Assembly: GCA_013001595.1 (NCBI GenBank)
Contig: JABDMH010000056.1
Coordinates: forward strand, 230,138 to 294,137
From: Saprospiraceae bacterium
Lineage (GTDB): Bacteria; Bacteroidota; Bacteroidia; Chitinophagales; Saprospiraceae
Reading direction: 5' to 3'
DNA length: 64,000 nt
The notes beneath the pieces were generated by a model, which worked only from the letters and a program-made list of their open reading frames with translations, did not search any database and had not been told where the DNA came from. This document shows, in pieces, positions 54,454-63,044 of this stretch. The position numbers and the translations under genes are program-made. Each line of letters starts with the position of its first letter. The first letter of the stretch is position 1.

Positions 54454-56613
54454 TTAGTTTTGTTGATGCAAAAACCAATCCATCAGATTTTCTTGATAGA
54501 TTCCTAGGTAGCGATGTCCAACATCAGGTATTTCAATCCATTTAACCTTTGCACCCATGTTTACTAGAAAATCCTTTAATTTCCTATTCCCTGGAGCAAG
54601 CCGCTCTTTCTCTCCCCAGGCAATCCAAATAGGAGTGTGAAGGAACTTCTTAGCTTCTTCATTAGATACTTCCGTAAGCACACCGGAGTAGATACCTACG
54701 GCAGTCCATCGGTCCAATGTTTTTTGAGCAAATCTAAAGGCTCCACCTCCTCCCATCGAGAAACCGTAGATATATTGTCGTTTCAGGTCGGTCTTAAACT
54801 GTTGGTCAAAATGTGCAAGACACTCCAGGATGTCTTGTTCGGACTGCCCACGATAGCCTTTGTCCCCTCTGCCCCATGGATATATAAACAACCCCTCTTG
54901 TCTATAACCCTGTGCTGTAACTCCTTTTATTTGCGGCTGGAGGGGGCGAAACAGCATATTTCTTGGATTGTCATTCTTACCTCCGCCGCTACCATGTAGC
55001 TCTATGTAGAAGGGATAGTCCTCAATGGTCGGGTCAAAATCCTTTGGCAAAAAGAGCCAATAGAAAGTATTTTTCCCGTCTGAGGGTGAGGTGAAATTCA
55101 TGATGAGTGGGCGAGGACCGTTGGCATAGGTCTGCCATTCGGCACCTTGATTTTGAAAGTATGCTAATGTATTTGATACCCATAAGCTATCTTGTTTCGA
55201 CCAGGCTATGTCATGAGTGGTGTCCTTGATCATAGTTCTTACCGAGGCAAAGTGTTTCCTCAAAAGCGGGTTGTCTTCTTCGTTCTCCAGCTTTCTAAGT
55301 AAGGCACTCAATGCTACTATGTCGCCTTGCTTTGTTATGACAGCAGGTTCTGTGATTATTTCATAGAAGGTTTCATCCTCTTTGTTTACCACCCTACCAC
55401 CATTCTCCAATATCGCTCGTTCTGCAATGGTCAAGATTCGATCAACGATGTCACTGATTCGATTGAAATTGGGCAGGTCATCTCTAGAGTAGTTGATATA
55501 GGTGTCATTAAAGGGTACATTCCATTTATTTCTCGAAGGCAATTCCAATAGTAAATTTTCGGGAATACCTTTTGTGCCATTGATGATGCCAAGCAGACCT
55601 CCACAAGTAGCTGCCTGATTATCACAATCGTATCCTGCACTGACGGCAATACCCACGGTTTTTAAGAAATCTCCTTCTCCATATAGAATAGCCATTATAC
55701 CAGACAGTCCATTGACTACGGATGAAAAACCTGGATCAGGAATCTTGAAGTCAGCCACAGTCAAGTAGTATTTCTGGTGGATTAAACTGCGTGTGGTCTG
55801 CCAATCTTTGTGTTTACTATGCCACCCGAGGACATCTTGGATACCTTTCCGATAGGGACTGTCTTCTGGCAAAACATCGGCTGCGATCTCCACCAATCTG
55901 GATACATCCGACTCAAAGAATGCTGCGCTATACATGGCAGCATATGCTTTGGTGGCATGGATGGCCCAATCATCGCACATAATCTTGGCACCCCACTCAG
56001 CCCTATCCGTGGCTTGCTCAATCATACCAGGGTAGAATACACTCCAGATTTCATTCACCAACTGAGAAGTGATTCGATACCAATTTGGATTATTTTGCTT
56101 ACTGCCAGTCTCTGGCGGAATAATACCTTCTTCCATCAAATCTCTTGCCTTGCGGTTGGCTGCCCAAATAAATCTGTTGATATGGGCTTTCCACATTTCA
56201 GTAATCTCTACGTAATTAATATCAAGCCCATACTTCTCGACCGCATGCAGCGTCACAAATTCGATGTCGGTATCGTCGTCACTCCAAGCACCACCCATGG
56301 CATCTGCCATAATGTGACCATATGCCCGGCGATCATGTTGATTCATTTGTATGTCATAGGTCTCGAGATCTTTTGCTGTGTAGTAGCGATCTACAAGAAT
56401 GGGGATGGGGTCTTCTTGATATACATTTTCAAAGGGAAACCCCATATAGTTGCCAACGAGCTGCCCCAGCCAGTAGGCCTCAATTTTATCCCTTAGCTTT
56501 TCTTCAGAAATGACGTGAGAATCTTGGGCAATACCAGTTCGGTTCAAAAAAAGGCATAGCAATAAGTAAAAGAAGGGAAGCGCAAAAAGAGACTTTCGAT
56601 AGCTGTGAAACAT
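54454..56613 (-). CDS. exported ADP-ribosylglycohydrolase-esterase fusion
   Basis: A 719-residue exported fusion starting at ATG 56613, with signal segment SLFALPFFYLLLCLFLNRTG. Residues about 35-395 are an ADP-ribosylglycohydrolase (DraG-like) domain with metal motifs WSDDDTDIEFV and AVSAGYDCDNQAATCGG. Residues about 475-719 are an alpha/beta hydrolase of the esterase/polyhydroxybutyrate depolymerase type: PFYIELHGSGGG, IYGFSMGGGGAFRFA (nucleophile Ser) and a C-terminal IPDVGHRYLG catalytic His. DraG-fold enzymes remove ADP-ribose or similar N- or O-glycosides in the cytoplasm; exported versions beside glycan genes may act on other ribosides or glycan decorations. A start at 56625 is also possible. 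Confidence 0.82.
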   Translation of the reverse strand: MFHSYRKSLFALPFFYLLLCLFLNRTGIAQDSHVISEEKLRDKIEAYWLGQLVGNYMGFPFENVYQEDPIPILVDRYYTAKDLETYDIQMNQHDRRAYGHIMADAMGGAWSDDDTDIEFVTLHAVEKYGLDINYVEITEMWKAHINRFIWAANRKARDLMEEGIIPPETGSKQNNPNWYRITSQLVNEIWSVFYPGMIEQATDRAEWGAKIMCDDWAIHATKAYAAMYSAAFFESDVSRLVEIAADVLPEDSPYRKGIQDVLGWHSKHKDWQTTRSLIHQKYYLTVADFKIPDPGFSSVVNGLSGIMAILYGEGDFLKTVGIAVSAGYDCDNQAATCGGLLGIINGTKGIPENLLLELPSRNKWNVPFNDTYINYSRDDLPNFNRISDIVDRILTIAERAILENGGRVVNKEDETFYEIITEPAVITKQGDIVALSALLRKLENEEDNPLLRKHFASVRTMIKDTTHDIAWSKQDSLWVSNTLAYFQNQGAEWQTYANGPRPLIMNFTSPSDGKNTFYWLFLPKDFDPTIEDYPFYIELHGSGGGKNDNPRNMLFRPLQPQIKGVTAQGYRQEGLFIYPWGRGDKGYRGQSEQDILECLAHFDQQFKTDLKRQYIYGFSMGGGGAFRFAQKTLDRWTAVGIYSGVLTEVSNEEAKKFLHTPIWIAWGEKERLAPGNRKLKDFLVNMGAKVKWIEIPDVGHRYLGIYQENLMDWFLHQQN

Positions 56614-56770
56614 AAGTGATATCATAGAACAAACTTGGGCATTCACTTTTAAAACATGGTGACATACAGTTAACTTCCGCACGCAGTTGACATTTTAGTA
56701 CGGTATTTCTATAGGTCTGTAAGGTGGTTTGCCGATCCTCATAACATACTTGGCAATACTTCCTTCTGGC

Positions 56771-58135
56771 TTACCAATCCCAGACCAAAGGAAATTCGAT
56801 CAAGTCGTCTATTGCCACTGGTTTACCTGTTTCAATTGAGGTATAAGCGGCTATACCGATGAGACTAGACATGACGCCTGCTCGACTGTCGGCCAATTGC
56901 TGCATGGGATCTGGTCGATCTTTTAGAAAAATGAGATCCTTGAGTTTCTTGTCTGATCCTCCATGTTCCCCTGCACCGCTGGTTGTGGTCCACGTTTTCG
57001 TCTCTTTAAAGTTTTCGGTAAGTCTATATTCTGCTGTGTAATCTACTTCCCAGGGTTGTCGGTGATAGATGCGGATATCAAATCTACCGAGTTCCCCATT
57101 AAATGCGATCTGCTGTCCTTCGTACGGCATAAACGCGTTCAGAGAATAATTGAGTAGCACCCCATTTTTATACTTGATCTCGGTTGTCATGCTATCGTAA
57201 GTGTCGATATCATTATCCCACACACAGCCGTCTCGTACATAGCCATCTTCTTTCTCGCACGCGACATATAGGTCCATTTGGCGCTGCTCTTTGGTGATGT
57301 CCCAATAGAATTGACAATCGGATGAGAATGCACAACTGCGACAATGGGTACTCCTAAAAGCGTTGTTTTTACCATAGAACGCAACCTGACCAAAAGCATT
57401 GACCATTTCTGGATCTGCATCCAACCACCAGTTCATTTGATCGAAGTGGTGAGATGCTTTATGCACCAATAGCGATCCAGAGTATTGCTTTTTACCATGC
57501 CATCTACGGAAGTAACTGGCACCGTGCGAAATATCAAGGTACTCCTGAAATTCTGCTGAGATAATCCTTCCGAGTACACCTGATGATAGTACCTTTTTAA
57601 TTTCTTCGGAGGAGGTTCCGAATCGTGCATTAAACGTTGTGGTTATTTTTTTTCCTGAACGCTTCTCGGCATCCAGTATTTCTTGACCCTGTTGAGCATT
57701 GGTCACCAGAGGCTTCTCACAGATTACATCACAACCATGTTCCAGGGCCAATTTTACATACTTGGCGTGAAAACAATCGGTGGTCGTGACAATTACCGAG
57801 TCGGGTTTGGTCTCCAGGATCATTTTTACAAAGTCACTGGCCTGATATAGGGGTACGTCAATGTTTAGATATTTTTTAGCATAGGCTGCCCGCTTTTGAT
57901 TGGCATCACAAAGCGCCACAAATTCAACTTGGTCTCCATAGTCTTCTACCAGGCTTCTTCCCCACATACCGGTACCACGACTGCCCGTGCCGACCATAGC
58001 CAGCCTCTTTTTTCCTGCAGCTGATCCGGATGGGGTTGCGGCATCCTGCCATGATAGTGCCAAGGGAGCTGTTGCTAAAACCGCACTTCTTTCTAGAAAT
58101 TTTCTTCTACCTAATGGATTTCTCTTCTTTTTCAT
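56771..58135 (-). CDS. Tat-exported Gfo/Idh/MocA oxidoreductase
   Basis: A 454-residue NAD(P)-dependent sugar dehydrogenase-like protein with a Tat-type signal (LGRRKFLERSAVLATAPLAL). The Rossmann motif is MVGTGSRGTGMWG, followed by VALCDANQKRAAYAKKY, VTTTDCFHAKYVKLALEHG, CEKPLVTN (the EKP signature) and KASHHFDQMNWWLDADPE. A cysteine cluster Cys265-x2-Cys268-x5-Cys274 (CRSCAFSSDC) suggests a bound metal. Relatives are periplasmic and tightly hold their cofactor. It lies between the DraG fusion and the amidohydrolase; the sugar is unknown. Confidence 0.85.
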   Translation of the reverse strand: MKKKRNPLGRRKFLERSAVLATAPLALSWQDAATPSGSAAGKKRLAMVGTGSRGTGMWGRSLVEDYGDQVEFVALCDANQKRAAYAKKYLNIDVPLYQASDFVKMILETKPDSVIVTTTDCFHAKYVKLALEHGCDVICEKPLVTNAQQGQEILDAEKRSGKKITTTFNARFGTSSEEIKKVLSSGVLGRIISAEFQEYLDISHGASYFRRWHGKKQYSGSLLVHKASHHFDQMNWWLDADPEMVNAFGQVAFYGKNNAFRSTHCRSCAFSSDCQFYWDITKEQRQMDLYVACEKEDGYVRDGCVWDNDIDTYDSMTTEIKYKNGVLLNYSLNAFMPYEGQQIAFNGELGRFDIRIYHRQPWEVDYTAEYRLTENFKETKTWTTTSGAGEHGGSDKKLKDLIFLKDRPDPMQQLADSRAGVMSSLIGIAAYTSIETGKPVAIDDLIEFPLVWDW

Positions 58136-58254
58136 CTTCTGAAAATAATAATAAACCTTCTCACGTGCGATTTTCTTTGCTCTATTGTAAATGAAGACTC
58201 GGCCTGGTCATCTAATTTCTGGTGCTCCCTCACTCCATTCAGCAATGGTCATTA

Positions 58255-60057
58255 TTATTCCAGCGCGCGGATTAATCTATTAATGGACTCGTTCTCATAG
58301 ACGATCTTGCCATCAACCATTGTAAGCACCACTTGGATGTCTTTGATCTTTTCTTCCGCACAATTATAAATATCATCAGATAGTACTGCAAGATCTGCCA
58401 GCTTTCCAGATTCGATCGAACCTTTGCGGTCCTCTTCAAAAGAAGCATATGCATTGTTGATTGTATACATTGCCATGGCCTGTGGTCGAGAAATGGCTTC
58501 GGAGGGAGCATATTGCCTATTTCGTTCCGTTTTTCGAGTCACTACCGACCATATTGATAGAAAAGGATTGTATGGATTGATGGCTTTGTAGGAATCTAGT
58601 TTTACCATATGATCAGATCCACCATTTACAACAATGCCGGCTTCCATCAGCGCATTATAGGGATGAAATGTTTGCATCCGATCTTCTCCCAAGACTTGAT
58701 TTAGTAGGTCGGCATCTTTCAAAAACCATGCGGGTTGCATGTCCGCATAAACGTCCAATTTTTTCATTTTTTCGATCGCCTGATCGTTGAAAAAATTACC
58801 GTGTATGATGGAGAACCTCCTTCCGACTACTTTTTGAGTTTGGGATACCTCTTCTAGGGCATTGAGATAGACATCAACACCACCTCCACCTGTGACATGC
58901 GACGTGAATTTCCAATTTCGTTCGACGGCTGCCGTCATCATATGCACCAGCTGTTCCTTATCCAGCATTAAAACTCCACGATAGTTGGGGTCCGTAATTC
59001 CATATATTTCTTTTGCCCCTAGTCCCCAAGGTTCACGGAGATAAGCTGTTCCTGTAAGGACGCCTCCATCAATCACGGCTTTTAATGCACCCACACGAAT
59101 CCAATCGTCGCCTGATCCTGTATGGTACTCCAGGCTATCTAAAGCTGCCCGCATATTATTGAGGGAGTCCTTTGGATGAAAAGGAATGCTAATATTTTGA
59201 AAGATCCTTGCCGTCAGAATGGATTTGTCTCGCAAAGACTGAAACATTTGTAGATCTTTTGTGGAACCACTACCTGCACAAATGGAAGTAATGCCCACAC
59301 TATTGTAGTGGTGCAGCAATTTTTCCAGGTCCTTCAATTGCTGCTCATTAGAGAGTTCCTTCTTGGGTGGTAAGGACAAAAGATTAAATGCTGACCTTCG
59401 GATCATGCCTGTCAAGTCACCTGATATCGAGTCCTTAATAAAGCCAGGATGATCTATGGAGGAACTGATGCCGGAAATACGCAAAGCCCGAGTGTTGACC
59501 ATGCCTCCATAGGATCCGTTAAGAAACACAGGATGATCTGGCGCCACGGCGTCTAGTTCTACCATCGACGGTTGGCGCATATCAAGTAGCCTGGTGGCAA
59601 AGAACTTTGGATGGATAATCCAGTCGCCGCTGTTCTTTATCTGTGCTTGATGTTGGATCCATTTCAAGAGATCTTCAATGCTTTTAAGATCTGGTATCTT
59701 TTCAAAATGCTCGCTGGTAGAGGCGCCAATGGGATGGACGTGACCTTCAATAATCCCAGGAATGACAGTGAGACCCTGCAGATCGATTTCTTGGTGTGAA
59801 CCGGAATATTTACGTGTAATCTCCCGGCTATTTCCTACAGCAAGAAACTTACCATCTTTGATGGCTATGGCCTCAGCGATAATGTGATCATTAGACATGG
59901 TGATAACCTGCCCATTGAATAATAGCACGTCTACTTGCTCCTTGGGCTGAGCACATCCCAGCATAGCGACGACTATGATCAGTAGCATTGGGAGCATAGT
60001 TGGTTTTTGATGAAGAAAAGAAAGGAAGTATAAGGAAATCCGCTCAAACTTCTTCAT
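58255..60057 (-). CDS. amidohydrolase 3 (YtcJ-like) lipoprotein
   Basis: A 600-residue metal-dependent hydrolase anchored as a lipoprotein (AMLGCAQP). It begins with the composite barrel strand VDVLLFNGQVITMSNDHIIA, the metal motif GIIEGHVHPIG, and has YGGMVNTRALRISGI and GGSDHMVKLDS, ending with KLADLAVLSDDIY and VLTMVDGKIVYEN as in the YtcJ/amidohydrolase 3 group. It would hydrolyse an amide or imide in the periplasm; the substrate is not evident. The start at 60057 leaves a 34-base gap to the GH10 gene; an internal Met at 59997 would give a shorter signal. Confidence 0.82.
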   Translation of the reverse strand: MKKFERISLYFLSFLHQKPTMLPMLLIIVVAMLGCAQPKEQVDVLLFNGQVITMSNDHIIAEAIAIKDGKFLAVGNSREITRKYSGSHQEIDLQGLTVIPGIIEGHVHPIGASTSEHFEKIPDLKSIEDLLKWIQHQAQIKNSGDWIIHPKFFATRLLDMRQPSMVELDAVAPDHPVFLNGSYGGMVNTRALRISGISSSIDHPGFIKDSISGDLTGMIRRSAFNLLSLPPKKELSNEQQLKDLEKLLHHYNSVGITSICAGSGSTKDLQMFQSLRDKSILTARIFQNISIPFHPKDSLNNMRAALDSLEYHTGSGDDWIRVGALKAVIDGGVLTGTAYLREPWGLGAKEIYGITDPNYRGVLMLDKEQLVHMMTAAVERNWKFTSHVTGGGGVDVYLNALEEVSQTQKVVGRRFSIIHGNFFNDQAIEKMKKLDVYADMQPAWFLKDADLLNQVLGEDRMQTFHPYNALMEAGIVVNGGSDHMVKLDSYKAINPYNPFLSIWSVVTRKTERNRQYAPSEAISRPQAMAMYTINNAYASFEEDRKGSIESGKLADLAVLSDDIYNCAEEKIKDIQVVLTMVDGKIVYENESINRLIRALE

Positions 60058-60091
60058 GAAGATCATTTTGAATGAACTTAAAAAACTGATG

Positions 60092-61348
60092 CTATGTCTT
60101 GGCATAAATTTCTACATAGGTGGAGCCATCTTTCTTACCGAGTTCAATGGTTTTTTCGGAGCCATTTGCCATCACTCTATGTGTTCCATAAAATGCACGA
60201 ATAGTACATATGCCCCTCTCATCAGAAGTAGCCTTAACATCTGTCCACCATTCGTCGAAAACCAATGACCGATAAGCATCTGCAGCCGGTGTAGGCGTCC
60301 AATCCTTTTTATAAAGTGAGGAAGCTGGTATCCAATTGGCACCTTCCCAAAACCCCCACATCAAGATTCCTTCCACTGCTGGGTGGGCGAAACAAATCCG
60401 ATAATAATCAGTCAATTGTTGGGCTCGCTGCATTTCCTCCTCCGGAGTCATCTCTGGAGTGTTCCCCGATCCCTGCGGTAGAAATCTCGATCGTTGCCCT
60501 GGCATATTGAACTCTGAAATGCGAATGGGTAGCTTGAATTGAGCAAGCACATCGAGGGCAGAGGTTAAGGAATCTGGATTGAAATGGGATCCATGCAAAT
60601 GCCCCTGGACTCCTATACCATCGATTCGCACCTTACTATCTAGCAGGTTTTGAATGTGTTGTACGTAGGATTTTAGTCTATGTCCTGTGAGCACATCATA
60701 GTCATTCATATATAATGTCGCCTGTGGGTCAATAGCCTTAATCCAATCTACCATCTGGCCGGTGATGTCTGGGCCCAATCGATCTTCATAATAATTACCA
60801 TGAATCATCTCATTGTTGAGGTCATATTCAGCAAAACGTCCTTGATATCGAGCAGCAATGGTTCTAGCCCGGGTACGTAGCTCAGCGTGCAATGCATGGT
60901 CATCCATTGTCTTTAGCCAGCCCTGGACGCGTTTGGGAATGCCCCAATAGATGTTATGACCTCTGAGGGGAATGTTGTTTTCGTCGGTCCAGGTGAGCAT
61001 ATTGTCGGTTGTAGCAAAATTCACTTTCCCCCTTTCACGTTCCATATTGCCCCATTTAAGGGCATTTTCTGACACGGCACTATTAAAGTTTTCCAGGAAT
61101 TTCTCTTTATACATTTGCACATCTGCTGCACTTGCTCTGCCATTAAAAATCCCATCAGAAATGGCGGCCCCAAACCAAAATTCATGTCTTAGCTGTTGGA
61201 CATGAACCGGGGTGTTTGGTGTAGTCTGCACGACGATAATGCCTGTGCGATGTTTCTTTATAGAATCTTCTATTTCATGGATTTCAGCAGCTTGGACAGA
61301 AGTTATGAGTGCAAGCAGTGGTATGATGGCAAAGGTCTTAGTGAACAT
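60092..61348 (-). CDS. GH10 endo-beta-xylanase, exported
   Basis: A 418-residue GH10 enzyme with signal peptide (MFTKTFAIIPLLALITSVQAA). The catalytic acid/base is Glu180 in YDLNNEMIHG and the nucleophile Glu279 in RISEFNMPG; other landmarks are FNSAVSENALKWGNMERERG, LRGHNIYWG, DGIGVQGHLHG and ILMWGFWEG. It cleaves beta-1,4-xylan or mixed beta-1,3/1,4-xylan, the latter common in red algae. The start is ATG 61348, as longer forms lack a signal. It is followed by the amidohydrolase and preceded by the VOC-domain gene on the same strand, suggesting a minus-strand gene series. Confidence 0.9.
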   Translation of the reverse strand: MFTKTFAIIPLLALITSVQAAEIHEIEDSIKKHRTGIIVVQTTPNTPVHVQQLRHEFWFGAAISDGIFNGRASAADVQMYKEKFLENFNSAVSENALKWGNMERERGKVNFATTDNMLTWTDENNIPLRGHNIYWGIPKRVQGWLKTMDDHALHAELRTRARTIAARYQGRFAEYDLNNEMIHGNYYEDRLGPDITGQMVDWIKAIDPQATLYMNDYDVLTGHRLKSYVQHIQNLLDSKVRIDGIGVQGHLHGSHFNPDSLTSALDVLAQFKLPIRISEFNMPGQRSRFLPQGSGNTPEMTPEEEMQRAQQLTDYYRICFAHPAVEGILMWGFWEGANWIPASSLYKKDWTPTPAADAYRSLVFDEWWTDVKATSDERGICTIRAFYGTHRVMANGSEKTIELGKKDGSTYVEIYAKT

Positions 61349-61467
61349 GTTCGTGGCTGTTATTGTGATCGAAAGCAGAAAATCGATACCTCGAGAATTC
61401 AGTTTGAGCGCACTTTCGAAAGAGCCATTTTTGATATGGCGATTTTTCGGTGTGGGCTCAAGGTCAG

Positions 61468-62016
61468 TCATTTTTTTGGGTAGTGTTCCAATAATTCGAT
61501 TATTACACCCAGGCCTTCTTGGGTGTCCATGTAGCTATATTCGCCACCATCCCAACCGCCATTTTGGGCTTCGGAGTAACCGCTTTCTTTGAACAGGTCT
61601 ACGTAGGTTTCTCCAATGCCTTCTACATCGAAGGCGACATGGTGAACCACTGGACCATGATTGGCGAAAAACTCCTTCCAATGACTTTGTGCATCACCGT
61701 AAGGCTCAATCAGTTCTACTTGAATATTTTCCAAGGAAATAAAAGCCAGCTTGGCTTTAGCATCCGAGAGTTTTCCTCTAAAATGCGTTGGATTGTCTTC
61801 GTGTCCTTCGGCATTGATTATGGCTGGTTTGTCTTGTATGCCTAAGAGCTTCATCCAATAATCGAGGGCAATGTCGATATCTGGTACCAGAATACCAATA
61901 TGCTTCATATGCCGATCAGGAAGTACACCCTCTTCACTGGGTGAAGGCGTATTAAATGCAGAAAAAGTTATTAAAATGAGGCAAACAAGGACCAAGGAAA
62001 TCAGTAGATTATTCAT
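61468..62016 (-). CDS. exported VOC (glyoxalase/dioxygenase-fold) protein
   Basis: A 182-residue protein with an N-terminal hydrophobic signal or anchor (LLISLVLVCLILITFSAF) and a single vicinal-oxygen-chelate domain: MKHIGILVPDIDIALDYWMK, FISLENIQVELIEPYG, HGPVVHHVAFDVEGIGET, GGEYSYMDTQEGLGVIIELL. The metal ligands H, H and E of the fold appear present. Such exported VOC proteins often accompany sugar-oxidation genes of unknown function. It heads the minus-strand series and diverges from the SusC-like gene. Confidence 0.82.
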   Translation of the reverse strand: MNNLLISLVLVCLILITFSAFNTPSPSEEGVLPDRHMKHIGILVPDIDIALDYWMKLLGIQDKPAIINAEGHEDNPTHFRGKLSDAKAKLAFISLENIQVELIEPYGDAQSHWKEFFANHGPVVHHVAFDVEGIGETYVDLFKESGYSEAQNGGWDGGEYSYMDTQEGLGVIIELLEHYPKK

Positions 62017-63044
62017 CTCTTTAATTTTTTGGATAGGAAAAAAATTTGTACGAGTCTTTGTATTTATTGCGATGGATATTCATTCGATTACATAAATTCG
62101 AGACCATGAGTTTCGTTGCGGCAGAAACGACTTGCTTGAATAGACCTTAGTATCTGTTTACTGACAACTCTTAAATGTATCGATTTTTCGCCTTTCGTGT
62201 TGAGTGATTGCAAGAGTTCTTTGGCAAAAGGACTGTCTTTGGAGTAATGGCTGTGAGGAGAAAGACTCCGTAGGTAAAATGGGTAAGAGGCTAATCGTCC
62301 TGGAGGATTAGGATTCATCATCCATAGGTTATGGATGCAATTGTACGGGCACGTGCCTATCGATCGATCGATTGGAACGAAGCTGGATGGGAAATCATCT
62401 TTCCAAGTTGATGATTTGGAACATTGGAAAAGCCATGGTGATTCTCGTTGGAGAACCTCCACAAAGTATAATGCAGGACACAATTGATCGTTGGCAGCTT
62501 AACAGATACTAAATTGAAATGTAAGAATAATATTACCAAAGATTAATCGAAACCGGTATTAGAAAGAATCAGGAAAAGCCTGGTAAAGCCCTAATCTATG
62601 CCGCCAAAGGAAATCCAAAGGCCCTGGACTTTGCAAAAAGTGGGAACATCTTTCCAACAAGGTAATTGACCCTACTTACAAGGTCTATCCTAATCCCTTC
62701 ACAGATTGCTAAGGGGCCGTATAAAATCGGAAAGTTATTTTTCACCGGTCCCTAAGGGAATGAAGTGATCTAAGATACAGGTACCCAATACTGATCTTAG
62801 TCAAAAGAAAGGGTTTTCTGAATCAAAAAGAGATATTGATTTTAGTCGCAGACACATTGAAGCATGATCTAGGTCATTGTCCGTATCACTTTTTCGGACT
62901 ACTATAGGAACTAGCTTCGGTAGCACCACTGGTGGAGGACTGTGACGTGAATTTCCGTTGTGCTTTCGTGGTCTCTTGGTGACTTCGATGAGGGAGATTT
63001 AACAAGTTCTACGAATAGTCATGGGCGGATAAAACACTCCGTAT
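62017..63044. other. 1,028-bp divergent intergenic region with relics
   Basis: Separates the VOC gene (minus) from the SusC-like gene (plus), and must contain promoters for both. It holds a 40-bp inverted-repeat element (62713-62752) and, just before it, a frame ending KVIDPTYKVYPNPFTDC (62659-62711) like the end of a type IX sorting domain. A minus-strand frame at 62088-62483 is open for 131 codons from a TTG but matches nothing I know and is probably chance or decay. Confidence 0.4.
62713..62752. repeat. 40-bp inverted-repeat element flanked by TAA (family 2)
   Basis: Ends are GGGGCCGT and, inward from the right, GGGACCGG; the right half (AATCGGAAAGTTATTTTT through CCGGTCCC) matches the right end of the element at 23573-23754. 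TAA borders both ends (62710-62712, 62753-62755). It is a short, non-coding hairpin member of the same family. Confidence 0.55.

Noticed and set aside
55810..56496. Long plus-strand open frame of 228 codons
   Set aside because: It is the antisense shadow of the ADP-ribosylglycohydrolase domain, whose motifs are intact on the minus strand.
62088..62483. 131-codon open frame on the minus strand
   Set aside because: It begins at TTG, has no recognisable family, and its composition is proline, serine and arginine rich as in chance frames; at most a decayed gene.
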